Shown here piece by piece: positions 13,310-21,813 of a stretch of DNA of 21,818 nucleotides. The notes under the pieces are model-generated. The model made no database searches. It was not told the DNA's origin and saw only the letters and a list, made by a program, of their open reading frames with translations. A program made the translations under genes and the position numbers. This DNA is from Eggerthellaceae bacterium (GTDB taxonomy: Bacteria; Actinomycetota; Coriobacteriia; Coriobacteriales; Eggerthellaceae). Position 1 is the first letter of the stretch; every line of letters begins with the position of its first letter. The DNA lies in the NCBI GenBank assembly GCA_003452695.1, contig DMNP01000349.1, positions 1 through 21,818 of the forward strand, read 5' to 3'.

Positions 13310-16300
13310 TTATTCGCTGCGCAGGGCCTCCACGGGGTCCTTGCGGCTGGCCGATTTCGAAGGGATAAGGCCGGCGACGAACGTAAGCACCACGCTTATC
13401 AGCACGAGGATGCCGGCCGCTTCCACGGGCAGCAGGGCCACATCGGGCACGTCAAAGATGTTGTACACGATGATGTTGGCAGGTATGCAACCGAGCGCCG
13501 TCACGCCCACGCCGAGCAAGCCCGCGATCAGACCCTCGATAACGGTCTCGGCGTTGAACACGCGCGACACGTCGCCCTTCGACGCGCCGATGGAGCGCAG
13601 GATGCCGATTTCCTTGCGGCGCTCCAGCACCGATATGTAGGTGATAACCCCGATCATAATGGACGAGACGATAAGCGAAATGGCCACGAACGCGATGAGC
13701 ACCGTCGAAATCATGTTCACGATGGTCGTGACCGAGCTCATCAACGTGCCCACCAGGTCGGTGTAGGATATGACCTTGTCCTCGTCGACGGCGCGCATGT
13801 TGTCGTTGTACGCATCCAGGATTTCGATGACGTGCTCTTTGCTCTCGAAATCCTTGGGGTAGATGGATATCTCCGACGGCTTCGCGAAATCGGCATAGCC
13901 CAGCTTCTTCAGGTTGTTGTCGAACGAGTGCTCTTCCACGCGCATCATCGATGTCATCAGCTCGGCCAGTTCCTCCTGGCTCATGTTGAACTGGAACGCG
14001 TTCGAAAACGCCTCGGTGTCGAAGTTGAAGGCATTGCCCAGCGACGACTGCAACGCGTTTTGCAACTGGCCCAGCGACTTCGTCATGCCCTTGCCGATTT
14101 GTTCGGTCAGCGCCTTGGAGGCCCCGCCCATGAACGATTCCATTACCTTGGTCATGTACGACTGCATGGATTCCATCAGCTGCTTTTGCAGTTCACTGCC
14201 CATCTGCTCGGAGAAATAGGCCGCGATGCGGTCGGCCACTTCGCCGTTCAGCTTCTTGGGCGTGGTGTCCATCTGTTCGGCAATGGCCTTGGTCAGCTGT
14301 TTTTGCAGGTCGGCCGTATCGATGGTGGTGCCGGCCTTCTGCAGCTTCTTCTGCACGTCGTCGCGCCCCAGGTAATCGCTCAGGCTTAGCGTGGGATTGC
14401 CCGTCAGCGCCGCCAGATAGCCCTGCACGATGTCGGACATGGCCTTGTTCATGGCCGTACCGCCATCGGTGTATTTCACGTTCACCTTGCCGACGATGGT
14501 GCGTATGGCTTCGGGCGTGGTCAGTTCGGGGAACAGCGTGGCCAGGTCGTTCATGTTCACAGCCGGCAAGTCCACGTTGTTCAGCACGTCCGACACTTGC
14601 AGCGGCGGCAGGTTCACCGACGAGAAATCGAAGCTGGAAAAATCGATGCCCGAGAAATCCATACCCGAGAAGTCCATGTGCGACAGGTCCAGCGCACTTG
14701 CATCGAACTTGAACGCCGCCGCGATGGCCTGCTCGTCGATGGTGAACAGCGAGCTCATGTCGAAGTCGGCGCTTGCCTCCTCGGCTTCCTCGTCGAAGGT
14801 CTTGCCGCTGAACACGTCGCGTTTCGGGTCGGCCAGCTGCTCTTGCACGATCTTTGAATCCATCGCGTGGCCCACGATGCGCTCCACCAATTCGGGCGTG
14901 TAATAGATTCCTGAGGTAAGCGCCACGGCCTGTGCGTCTTCGCGGGGTTTCACGATGCCGGCGATAACCACATCGTCGCTGCGGTTCACCAGGTCCTTCA
15001 TGTATTCCTTGTCGTCGGTCTTGTCCAGCCACACGCCGTGCTCTTCGTCGAAGCGGTAGTAGTCGGCAGAATTGACGAGTTTCATCGTCATGCCCACGAC
15101 GTCGTCGTAGGTAATGTCGATTTCGGTGTCGGGCGCCACGACCTTTTCCTCGTCGGCGAACTGGCGCACCATTTCCTTCAGCTCGTTGGGATCGCGCAGG
15201 CCCAGCACGTACGACGTGAAATCGCTCATGCGCCCGCTCTGCGACAGCACCAGCACCAATTCGTTGGGCTGTTCGGGCCAATGGCCGCGCAACACCTCGA
15301 ACTGCTCTTTAATAACCTGGTCGTCGCCGGGCATCTCGGCGAAGATATCGGTGGACATGGAAAGCGACATCAGGCTGTTCGAAGACGAGCTCGAACTGAT
15401 TCCGAGCGCCGAAAACGATGTGTCGGGGTTTATCTGGCGCACGCCGTTTTCCGTGTTCGCATCGAAGATCTGCGGGGTTACCGCATATTCGTAGAAGATG
15501 TTGTTGGCGTATTCCTCGATGCCCGATTCCCCGCTGTCGAAATGGGCTTTCAGCGCAGCCAGGTCGTTGTTGCCGATGCTCGCGAACATGCGCGTCATCA
15601 TGCGCGATTCTTCCAGCTTGCCGTTCTCGCCCGCGGCGGCCGCATCCGACGACCCGCCGAAGGGGCTCTGCGCCTGCTCGCTGCCGCCATCGGTGCCTTC
15701 TTCTCCGCCTTCGCCCTCTTCGTCGTCGCCCGCACCTGACATGCCCACGAACATGGACGTCATGTCGAAGCCCGTGGACATAATCTGCAACGGATACACC
15801 GACAGCGTGTCTTCCTCGACCGTCTTTATGTAGTTGTTCACGCCGTTTGCCAATGCCAGGATGGCCGCAATGCCGATGATGCCGATGGATCCCGCCACCG
15901 CCGTCATGATGGTGCGGCCCTTTTTGGTCATGAGGTTGTTGAAGGAAAGCGAAAGCGCCGTAAGGAACGACATGCGCGTGCGTCGCGATGGCTTGGCGTT
16001 GGCAGCAGCCACTTCTTCGGTCGTGGGGTTGTACGGGTCGGTGTCGGAACGAATGGTTCCATCGGCCAGGTTCACGATGCGCGTGGCGTATTGTTCGGCC
16101 AGCTCGGGGTTGTGGGTGACCATGACCACCAGCCGGTCGTCGGCGATTTCGGTGAGCAGGTCCATAATCTGCACGCTGGTCTTCGAATCGAGCGCGCCCG
16201 TGGGCTCGTCGGCCAGCAGGATTTCGGGGTCGTTAATCAGAGCGCGCGCAATGGCCACGCGCTGCATCTGGCCACCCGACATCTGCGAGGGCTTCTTGTC

Positions 16301-16705
16301 CACGTGGTCGCCCAGCCCCACGCGCTGCAGGGCCTGGATGGCGCGTTCCCGGCGCTCGTCGCGCGAAACGCCCGAAAGCGTAAGCGCCAGTTCCACGTTG
16401 GCCAGTACCGTCTGGTGTGGAATGAGGTTATAGCTTTGGAACACGAAGCCGATGCGGTTGTTGCGATACGTGTCCCAATCGCGGTCCTTGTATTGCTTGG
16501 TGGATATGCCTTCGATGATCAGGTCGCCCGAATCGTAGTGGTCCAGGCCGCCGATTATGTTCAGCATGGTGGTCTTGCCCGAGCCCGATGGTCCCAGAAT
16601 GGCCACGAATTCGTTGTCGCGAAACGAGATGGACACGTTGTCCAGCGCCCGCTGGGTAAAATTGCCCGTCGTATACGACTTGCAGATGTCCTTCAGTTGA
16701 AGCAT
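13310..16705 (-). CDS. MacB-like ABC exporter, ATPase fused to FtsX-type permease with a very long ectodomain
   Basis: The protein has 1131 residues from ATG 16705 (GAGGA just upstream); the frame extends 14 codons further but MLQLKDICKSY is the normal start of such ATPases. Residues 1-235 form the ATPase: [35 protein letters not shown] and the switch His in VMVTHN. A membrane helix at about 268-290 begins the permease half. The exterior domain spans about 290-980 and includes an acidic Gly/Glu-rich linker, a pentapeptide-like run (DLSH, MDFSG, MDFSG, IDFSS, FDFSS, VNLPP at about 672-702) and long helices likely to form a coiled coil. Three C-terminal helices with the FtsX signature (ERRKEIGILRSIGASKGDV, PSKSASRKDPVEALRSE) finish it. 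MacB-type transporters use mechanotransmission to extrude lipoproteins, peptides or drugs; the cargo here is unknown. Typical MacB proteins are around 650 residues, so this ectodomain is exceptional. Confidence 0.92.
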   Translation of the reverse strand: MLQLKDICKSYTTGNFTQRALDNVSISFRDNEFVAILGPSGSGKTTMLNIIGGLDHYDSGDLIIEGISTKQYKDRDWDTYRNNRIGFVFQSYNLIPHQTVLANVELALTLSGVSRDERRERAIQALQRVGLGDHVDKKPSQMSGGQMQRVAIARALINDPEILLADEPTGALDSKTSVQIMDLLTEIADDRLVVMVTHNPELAEQYATRIVNLADGTIRSDTDPYNPTTEEVAAANAKPSRRTRMSFLTALSLSFNNLMTKKGRTIMTAVAGSIGIIGIAAILALANGVNNYIKTVEEDTLSVYPLQIMSTGFDMTSMFVGMSGAGDDEEGEGGEEGTDGGSEQAQSPFGGSSDAAAAGENGKLEESRMMTRMFASIGNNDLAALKAHFDSGESGIEEYANNIFYEYAVTPQIFDANTENGVRQINPDTSFSALGISSSSSSNSLMSLSMSTDIFAEMPGDDQVIKEQFEVLRGHWPEQPNELVLVLSQSGRMSDFTSYVLGLRDPNELKEMVRQFADEEKVVAPDTEIDITYDDVVGMTMKLVNSADYYRFDEEHGVWLDKTDDKEYMKDLVNRSDDVVIAGIVKPREDAQAVALTSGIYYTPELVERIVGHAMDSKIVQEQLADPKRDVFSGKTFDEEAEEASADFDMSSLFTIDEQAIAAAFKFDASALDLSHMDFSGMDFSGIDFSSFDFSSVNLPPLQVSDVLNNVDLPAVNMNDLATLFPELTTPEAIRTIVGKVNVKYTDGGTAMNKAMSDIVQGYLAALTGNPTLSLSDYLGRDDVQKKLQKAGTTIDTADLQKQLTKAIAEQMDTTPKKLNGEVADRIAAYFSEQMGSELQKQLMESMQSYMTKVMESFMGGASKALTEQIGKGMTKSLGQLQNALQSSLGNAFNFDTEAFSNAFQFNMSQEELAELMTSMMRVEEHSFDNNLKKLGYADFAKPSEISIYPKDFESKEHVIEILDAYNDNMRAVDEDKVISYTDLVGTLMSSVTTIVNMISTVLIAFVAISLIVSSIMIGVITYISVLERRKEIGILRSIGASKGDVSRVFNAETVIEGLIAGLLGVGVTALGCIPANIIVYNIFDVPDVALLPVEAAGILVLISVVLTFVAGLIPSKSASRKDPVEALRSE

Positions 16706-16789
16706 GCGTCCTCGAGCCAGTAACGCCCACGGCAAAAACCGCTCCACGCCAGCTGGCCGAAGCGCCCCTTCCCGAAAGCACCGTGCGAT

Positions 16790-16857
16790 TGTTCACCGTC
16801 AGTATGACAGGTTGCCCCTGCGTTGCGCACTACGACTTGGCAACGCTTCAGTGAACA
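16790..16857. other. Nested inverted repeats upstream of the MacB-like exporter
   Basis: Outer arms TGTTCAC (16790-16796) and GTGAACA (16851-16857) enclose a hairpin GCGTTGC (16820-16826) / GCAACGC (16840-16846). They lie 85-150 bp upstream of the exporter start. They could be an operator or leader structure; no regulator is encoded nearby. Confidence 0.4.
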
Positions 16858-16865
16858 TCTACATA

Positions 16866-16893
16866 TTGACGATTATTTTCACCAACATATGAA
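16866..16893 (+). promoter_or_regulatory. Candidate promoter reading toward the coiled-coil gene
   Basis: TTGACG (16866-16871), a 16-bp AT-rich spacer, and TATGAA (16888-16893) form a reasonable sigma-70-type promoter on the plus strand. It would give a leader of about 360 nt before the coiled-coil gene, containing the stem-loops and palindrome below. Confidence 0.4.
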
Positions 16894-16897
16894 AGCC

Positions 16898-16923
16898 GCG
16901 ACGGTCGTCCGCACTCCCGTCGC
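16898..16923. other. Stem-loop GCGACGG/CCGTCGC
   Basis: GCGACGG (16898-16904) pairs with CCGTCGC (16917-16923) around a 12-nt loop. It lies right after the candidate promoter and has no following T-run. Confidence 0.4.
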
Positions 16924-16949
16924 AGGCCGCGGGCGGTAACCCAGCTCCA

Positions 16950-16980
16950 ATGAATACGGGTACCTGGTACCGGTATTCAT
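16950..16980. repeat. 31-bp palindrome with inner GGTACC pair
   Basis: ATGAATAC-g-GGTACC, a central t, then GGTACC-g-GTATTCAT: all bases pair except one g/g position on each side of the GGTACC blocks. Its centre is 16965. It could be an operator for either divergent gene or a separate repeat family. Confidence 0.75.
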
Positions 16981-17192
16981 CCGAATACCCTCTTCCCGCG
17001 CCCCGCAGCTGGCCGGACCGTGGAAACCGATGTTAGTCTGCCCGTGCCTCGGGTGGGTGACAATGCGGCATCCCTTGAAATGCTCGGGCACTTGTCCGAT
17101 AATGAGCTTGCGTCAACAGGGAACAGAATTGCAGCAGGACGCGCGGATGGCTAAGCCAAGATAATTCTCGCCGCAGATTACTTGTATCCTGC

Positions 17193-17236
17193 TTCGCCGG
17201 TTCGTTCGGGCGAATACACCCTGTTGGCAGTGGTGT
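17193..17236 (+). other. Two tandem stem-loops in the leader of the coiled-coil gene
   Basis: TTCGCC (17193-17198) pairs with GGCGAA (17209-17214), and ACACC (17216-17220) with GGTGT (17232-17236). They end 24 bases before the ATG at 17261, so they may modulate translation or be incidental. Confidence 0.35.
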
Positions 17237-17260
17237 AAACGAGTAGAAACGCAGCAGGTT

Positions 17261-18466
17261 ATGAGCAAGGACTTGAAGCGGTTGAAGAAACCCGATTTGC
17301 TTCGGTTGCTGATGCAGACAGCCGAGGCCAAGGAAGCGGCAGAGGCCGACAACCAGCGTTTGCGTGGCATTTTATCGCAGGCCCAGGCGCAGGTTCAGCA
17401 TGCGCAGTCCCAGGCGAAGTATGCCCAGGAACAGGCTAGGAAGGTTCAGCCCATACAGGCGGGCAAGGTGGGTTCGATTGCCGAGGCGGCCTTGCAGGCA
17501 AACGGCTATTTCGATGCCGCGCAGCGCTCGGCCGACACGTACCTGCGCGAAGTGAAGCGCCTGCGCGACCAAGTGGTCAGCCGTGCGGCGCAACAGGACA
17601 AAGCCATGGCGGCAGCGCAGGCCGCCCAGGCCCGCGCGGCGCAGGAGGTCCAGGTAGCACAGGAAAGCGCAGCGCGCGAGATTCAGGTGGCGAAGACGCG
17701 CGCAGCCCAAGAGGTGCGCGCAGCCCAGGAGCGCGCGGCGCAAGAGACGAAGGCGGCGCGTGAAGCGCAGCAGCAGGCTGCCGCCGCCCAGCAAACCATG
17801 CGTGACCAGATTCAGGCCCAGGTGCAGGCCATGGCGCGCGACTACCGGCAGCAGCTTCAACAGCACATGCAAGACCAGGTGGAAGAGCAGCGGGCAAACA
17901 TGCAGGGCCAGCTGGACACCTACAAGCAGCAGATTCTGGCGCAAGCGCGCGCCCAGGTGCAGCGCATTCAGCAGGAACATCAGGCCCAGCAAGCACATCA
18001 GGCCCAACAGCTGCAGCAAGCGCAACAAGCCTTGCAAGCCCAGCAGGCACAGCAGGTCCAGCAAGCGCAGCAGTTGCAGCAAGCCCAGCAGGCGCTGCAA
18101 ACGCAACAAGCGAATCAAGCCCAACAGCCCGAAGGGTCCCTGCAAGTGCCGCAGGTGCAGCAGGTGCAGCAGGCTGCGGCAACGGTGCAGATCGCTCCGA
18201 CGGCCGATGCCGCGGCGGCTCTGCAGGAGGCGCAGCGTCAGGCCAGCCTTATCGTTTCGCAGGCGAATGCGCAGGCGCAGGGCATGCTGGCCAAGGCGCG
18301 CGCCGAGGCGGATGCCATCATCGCGGACGCCAACTTGCAGGCAGGCGAAATCGTCGCCGGCGCAAACCGTCGCGCCGACGCGCTGCTCGATGCAGCCGAG
18401 AAGAGCGCTGGCCAGCAAGCAACCGGAGAGGTCGCGCAGCGCGGCCGCCACATCAAACCAGAGTAA
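17261..18466 (+). CDS. Gln/Ala-rich coiled-coil protein of unknown function
   Basis: This 401-residue, apparently cytosolic protein has no signal peptide or membrane helix. The start MSKDLKRLKKPDLLRLLMQTAEA and the block GSIAEAALQANGYFDAAQRSADTYL (about 72-96) resemble an uncharacterised family of coiled-coil proteins I associate with Gram-positive bacteria; this is from memory and unverified. Most of the rest (100-400) is predicted coiled coil. A very Gln-rich run (about 235-305) is dominated by QQ-A and QAQQ repeats. The C-terminal part (about 320-390, ASLIVSQANAQAQGMLAKARAEAD) resembles DivIVA or ATP-synthase b-subunit helices, suggesting a structural or scaffold role. The ribosome binding site is weak (AGCAGG). 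It lies divergent from one exporter and convergent with the other. Protein function is unknown. Confidence 0.8.
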   Translation: MSKDLKRLKKPDLLRLLMQTAEAKEAAEADNQRLRGILSQAQAQVQHAQSQAKYAQEQARKVQPIQAGKVGSIAEAALQANGYFDAAQRSADTYLREVKRLRDQVVSRAAQQDKAMAAAQAAQARAAQEVQVAQESAAREIQVAKTRAAQEVRAAQERAAQETKAAREAQQQAAAAQQTMRDQIQAQVQAMARDYRQQLQQHMQDQVEEQRANMQGQLDTYKQQILAQARAQVQRIQQEHQAQQAHQAQQLQQAQQALQAQQAQQVQQAQQLQQAQQALQTQQANQAQQPEGSLQVPQVQQVQQAAATVQIAPTADAAAALQEAQRQASLIVSQANAQAQGMLAKARAEADAIIADANLQAGEIVAGANRRADALLDAAEKSAGQQATGEVAQRGRHIKPE

Positions 18467-18475
18467 GCATCGTTG

Positions 18476-18507
18476 GGGACGTGCCCTGCATATGCGGGGC
18501 ACGTCCC
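18476..18507. terminator. Bidirectional terminator hairpin
   Basis: GGGACGTGCCC (18476-18486) pairs exactly with GGGCACGTCCC (18497-18507) around TGCATATGCG. TATTCTT follows on the plus strand. It lies 10 bases after the coiled-coil stop and touches the last base of the minus-strand permease's stop codon, so it probably ends both transcripts. Confidence 0.8.
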
Positions 18508-20942
18508 TATTCTTGCACCTTCATGGCAAGCGCCAGCGGCACGCGGCGAATGCGGCGCATGTGCAGAAGCGCGACAACGCAGTACGTGGCAGCGCCGATG
18601 CACACTTCCAGCACGTAGGTTTGCGGCGCCACCCAGATTTCAAGATTGCCGGAATAGCGCGACATAAGCAGCTTCACCAGCACATCGATGATGCTCACGA
18701 TAATGGGCAGGCACGCCACGAGCGAAACGAGCACCGTTATCGTAATAGAGCGGATGTAGAGCCGCGATATCTCGCGGTCGCGGTACCCGAACACCTTCAT
18801 GTACGAAATGGAACGTGCGCTGCGGTCGATTACCGTCTTGGTAAGCAAATAGATAAGGATCAGGAACAGCGGGACAACCGCATACAGCAGAGATTGCGCC
18901 ATCGCCCCCATGGAATCTTCCATCTGCACGGCGGCGGAAAGCATCTGCTCGGGTGTTATCTCGTTTGCAACGTAGCGCTCATTCAGGTTTATGGGCAGGT
19001 CGGAGGCATAGCCGCTGAAATAGTCCTCGTCGTTGCCGAACAGGCGGTTGAAGTCGGAAAGCGTCAGGTACACGTTCATGGTAGTGGTGTTGCCCACTTC
19101 CTCGTCGAAGACGATGTCGTAGGTGTCGCCCGTGTACTTGTCGGTGAAGGTCTGCGCGTTGCCAAGCGTGATGCCGCATTTCTGGACGGCGCCCTTCCCG
19201 ATGCAGGCGCGCCCGTCTTCCACCGGCACCTCGGACCAATAGCGCGAACTGGGCTGGATGCCGTACACCGACAGCTCCTCGGGCTCGTCCCCGAAGCGGC
19301 GCGGCGTCTGCAGCGTGGCAACGGCGAACTTCTCGGACTGGTCTATGGTCTCGCGTGCGTTGGGCTGCGTGTTGGCGATGTTGGCGTCTTCGTCCACGCT
19401 TGCCGCCTCCAGGTACAGGGCAGCAAGGTGCACGGGATCTATGCTTGTGGGGTCTTCAGTCAGCATCAGCTCTTCGGCCGCGGCATAGGCCTCGCGTTGC
19501 GATTCGCCGACGTCTATTTCCACGGGCGCTTTCAGCACGTACAGGTGCTCGGCGGGCACGTCCTTGGCCGACTCCTGTGCGAAGTGCTCCATAAGGGGCA
19601 TCATGGCCAGGCCGAACAGCAGCAGCAAGCTGCCGAACATGATGCCGAAGAACAACGTGGCGAAATGCGAAAGGTTGCGTATGAACACGCGCAGCCGAAA
19701 CCGCGCGGTGAACCGTAGCCGCTCGGGCAGGCGCATGTTCGAGCGCTTCGAGCGGTGGGCGATTTCGCGGCGCAGGAACTGCAGCGGCGTGGCGCGCATG
19801 CGCCGCAGCAGGCCCACCAGGGTTATCAGCAAGAGCAAAGCGAGCGGCACGACCGTGGTCATTATGAACACGCGCGCGTTGGGCGTGGTGTAATAGGGCG
19901 GAAAGCTGTATGAATTGTAGTACAGGCCCTGCATGGGCAGCACGAGCAGCGTGTATCCCACCACATTGCCCACCACGGCTCCCGCCAGCCCCACGAACGC
20001 GGGCAGTGCCAGGTAATGCGCCACCAGCTCGCGCTTTCGCCATCCGCTTGCCAGCAGCGTGCCGATAACCGCGCTTTCCGATTCTATGGTGGCGTCGGTA
20101 AGCACCACGAAGACGAACGCCATTATCACGATGAGCAGCACGAGCAGAATTTGCCACATCATCTGGTCGCCCTGCGCGTCTTCCAGCGCATAGGTCATGG
20201 CCTGATTGCTCTCGCGGTCCACGAAGTCGGTAACCACCTCGCCGCTTTCCGAAAGCGCTTCGACCATGCGTTCCTCCAGCGCGGTGCGCTCGGGCAGCTG
20301 CATGTTGCGGTCGTCCAGGAAAAACGCGTAGCTGTACACAAACGCCCCCTGGTCTATGGCGTCGAAGGCCTCTTGCGTTACCTGCGCGGTGGTGAAGCTG
20401 AGCGCGTTGAAGATGAAGCTGTTGTTGTTCTGGAACAGGCACGAGTAGTCCGAAAGCGTCATGATGCCCGACACGGTCATGTCGCGTCCGGCCAGGTTCA
20501 CGGTGCTGCCCAATTCAAGGTCGTTGTTCTGGCAGAACACGCGGTCGAACGCCACTTCATCGGTGGATTCGGGGGCGCGTCCGGCGCAGTACACGACCTG
20601 GTTCACATCGCCGCGGTTGGGGAGCACGCGCGCCTGCGTGCCGTCGGTTGCGCCTGCGAAGGAGAGGGGTGCATCGTAGTAGAACTGCTCGATCACCGTG
20701 CAGCCCAGCTCCTCGACTGCGCGGATGGACGCGGCGTCGGCTTCGAAGCTCGTGGCGAAATGCCCGTCTTCGGTTCGATATTCGTCGCGCATGCCGTTGC
20801 CGATAAGTTCGATGGAGCTGGCCGCCACCAGAAAGCCCGACGTGAAGGCGATGGCCAGCGAAAGCAACAGGAACATGCCCAGATATTTCCCCACGTTGTT
20901 GCGCAGCTCGCGGGGTAGGCGTTTTCGCAGGGGCGACTTCAT
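18507..20942 (-). CDS. FtsX-family ABC exporter permease (eight-TM, duplicated)
   Basis: The membrane subunit of an ABC exporter with 811 residues. ATG 20942 is 3 nt after the stop of the ATPase gene, so the two are translationally linked. The layout is one N-terminal helix (about 21-43), a first ectodomain (about 45-260), three helices (about 263-380), a basic cytosolic link, a helix at about 425-450, a second ectodomain (about 450-680), and three C-terminal helices. This is the duplicated FtsX (4+4) arrangement. FtsX cytosolic loop motifs are visible (TLLASGWRKRELVAHYL; MKVFGYRDREISRLYI). Such permeases in Gram-positive bacteria include peptide-antibiotic resistance, lipid and unknown exporters; no BceS/BceR two-component genes are seen here. 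Cargo is unknown. Confidence 0.92.
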   Translation of the reverse strand: MKSPLRKRLPRELRNNVGKYLGMFLLLSLAIAFTSGFLVAASSIELIGNGMRDEYRTEDGHFATSFEADAASIRAVEELGCTVIEQFYYDAPLSFAGATDGTQARVLPNRGDVNQVVYCAGRAPESTDEVAFDRVFCQNNDLELGSTVNLAGRDMTVSGIMTLSDYSCLFQNNNSFIFNALSFTTAQVTQEAFDAIDQGAFVYSYAFFLDDRNMQLPERTALEERMVEALSESGEVVTDFVDRESNQAMTYALEDAQGDQMMWQILLVLLIVIMAFVFVVLTDATIESESAVIGTLLASGWRKRELVAHYLALPAFVGLAGAVVGNVVGYTLLVLPMQGLYYNSYSFPPYYTTPNARVFIMTTVVPLALLLLITLVGLLRRMRATPLQFLRREIAHRSKRSNMRLPERLRFTARFRLRVFIRNLSHFATLFFGIMFGSLLLLFGLAMMPLMEHFAQESAKDVPAEHLYVLKAPVEIDVGESQREAYAAAEELMLTEDPTSIDPVHLAALYLEAASVDEDANIANTQPNARETIDQSEKFAVATLQTPRRFGDEPEELSVYGIQPSSRYWSEVPVEDGRACIGKGAVQKCGITLGNAQTFTDKYTGDTYDIVFDEEVGNTTTMNVYLTLSDFNRLFGNDEDYFSGYASDLPINLNERYVANEITPEQMLSAAVQMEDSMGAMAQSLLYAVVPLFLILIYLLTKTVIDRSARSISYMKVFGYRDREISRLYIRSITITVLVSLVACLPIIVSIIDVLVKLLMSRYSGNLEIWVAPQTYVLEVCIGAATYCVVALLHMRRIRRVPLALAMKVQE

Positions 20943-20945
20943 GGC

Positions 20946-21653
20946 TTACCAGGAAAGGTCGCGTGCGGGCAGAATCCGGTCGTTCAGCTCGTTGCCTACG
21001 AGCATGCCGTCGCGCAGGCGCAGGATGCGATGCGCCATGTGCTTTATGGCGTCGTTGTGCGTGACGATTATGATGGTGCAGCCGTACTGGCGGTTCACCT
21101 GTTCCATCAGCCCCAGGATTTCCTTGGACGTTTTGTAGTCCAGCGCGCCGGTCGGCTCGTCGCACAGCAGCAGGCTCGGGTTCTTCACCAGGGCTCGTCC
21201 GATGGCGCAGCGCTGCTGCTGGCCGCCGGATATCTCGTGGGGGAACTTGCGGCGGTGCTCCCAGAGGCCAAGCGATTTCAGCAGGTCGTCCAGCGGAAGC
21301 GGGTTGCGCGAAAGATACTGGCAGACCTCGATGTTCTCGGTTACCGTCAGGTCGGGCACCAGGTTGTAGAACTGGAACACGAATCCCAGCTCGCGGCGCC
21401 GGTATTCCACCAAGTCGCGGTCGGCCAGGTCGGTGAGCATGGTGGCGCCCACGCGGATGCTGCCGCCGTCGGCCGGCTCCAGCCCGCCCACCAAGTTCAG
21501 GAACGTGGATTTGCCCGAACCCGAGGGCCCGAGCAGCACGCACACTTCTCCCGTCTGCAGGCCAAGCGTTATGCCGCGCAGCACTTCCACCTTCGCGTCG
21601 CCTTCGCCGTAGTGCTTGCGCAGTTGTTGTATATCCAGAAATGCTTCGTTCAA
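20946..21653 (-). CDS. ABC exporter ATPase (LolD/MacB-type), partner of the FtsX permease
   Basis: This 235-residue ATP-binding subunit powers the adjacent FtsX permease. The likely start is TTG 21653, with AAAGGG 7 nt upstream; no better ATG is in frame. Motifs: Walker [10 protein letters not shown] (Lys48), Q-loop in [13 protein letters not shown], signature [14 protein letters not shown], Walker [13 protein letters not shown] and switch His in [10 protein letters not shown]. Length and motifs match the LolD/MacB/FtsE-type class used with FtsX permeases. It is the first gene of the two-gene minus-strand operon. Confidence 0.94.
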   Translation of the reverse strand: MNEAFLDIQQLRKHYGEGDAKVEVLRGITLGLQTGEVCVLLGPSGSGKSTFLNLVGGLEPADGGSIRVGATMLTDLADRDLVEYRRRELGFVFQFYNLVPDLTVTENIEVCQYLSRNPLPLDDLLKSLGLWEHRRKFPHEISGGQQQRCAIGRALVKNPSLLLCDEPTGALDYKTSKEILGLMEQVNRQYGCTIIIVTHNDAIKHMAHRILRLRDGMLVGNELNDRILPARDLSW

Positions 21654-21681
21654 AGGTTAACCCTTTCTAACTAACAGCGAT

Positions 21682-21710
21682 ATAGTACAGCAACGGGAGG
21701 AGAATGGGAA
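21682..21710 (-). promoter_or_regulatory. Candidate promoter for the ABC exporter operon
   Basis: On the minus strand, TTCCCA (21710-21705), a 17-bp spacer and TACTAT (21687-21682) form a moderate -35/-10 pair about 30 bases before the ATPase start. Each hexamer matches the consensus at four of six positions. Confidence 0.35.
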
Positions 21711-21745
21711 TAATGCATTGCCTCTGAGCCGATGTGTCGCTGGCA
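21711..21745. repeat. Diverged copy of the RAYT-linked REP-like element
   Basis: CATTGCCTCTGAG (21716-21728) is identical to 2624-2636 of the 41-bp palindrome. The following ATGTxTCxxxGGC pattern also matches its right arm, but symmetry is lost. It lies upstream of the exporter operon, about 19 kb from the RAYT gene. Confidence 0.65.
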
Positions 21746-21793
21746 TTCCGTTACCGTCCGTGGCCCGGCCGGCGGCGGGGACGGGGAGAGGGA

Positions 21794-21813
21794 ATTCGGG
21801 CTTGGCTTCGGCT
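21794..21813 (-). repeat. 20-bp dispersed repeat, right copy
   Basis: ATTCGGGCTTGGCTTCGGCT is the exact reverse complement of 70-89. It lies 5 bases from the window end, so the complete element is not visible. Confidence 0.7.

Larger units (their letters stand above)
16706..17260. other. Long divergent intergenic region (555 bp)
   Basis: It separates the divergent MacB-like exporter (minus) and coiled-coil gene (plus). It contains an AT-rich island around 16855-16895 with a candidate promoter, several stem-loops and a 31-bp palindrome. A 70-codon open frame on the minus strand (17091-16879) spans the palindrome and has no clear ribosome binding site, so it is not called. A long 5' leader or small RNA is possible. 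Confidence 0.55.

Noticed and set aside
16879..17091. 70-codon minus-strand open frame in the divergent region
   Set aside because: It spans the 31-bp palindrome, has no clear ribosome binding site and no recognisable motif.
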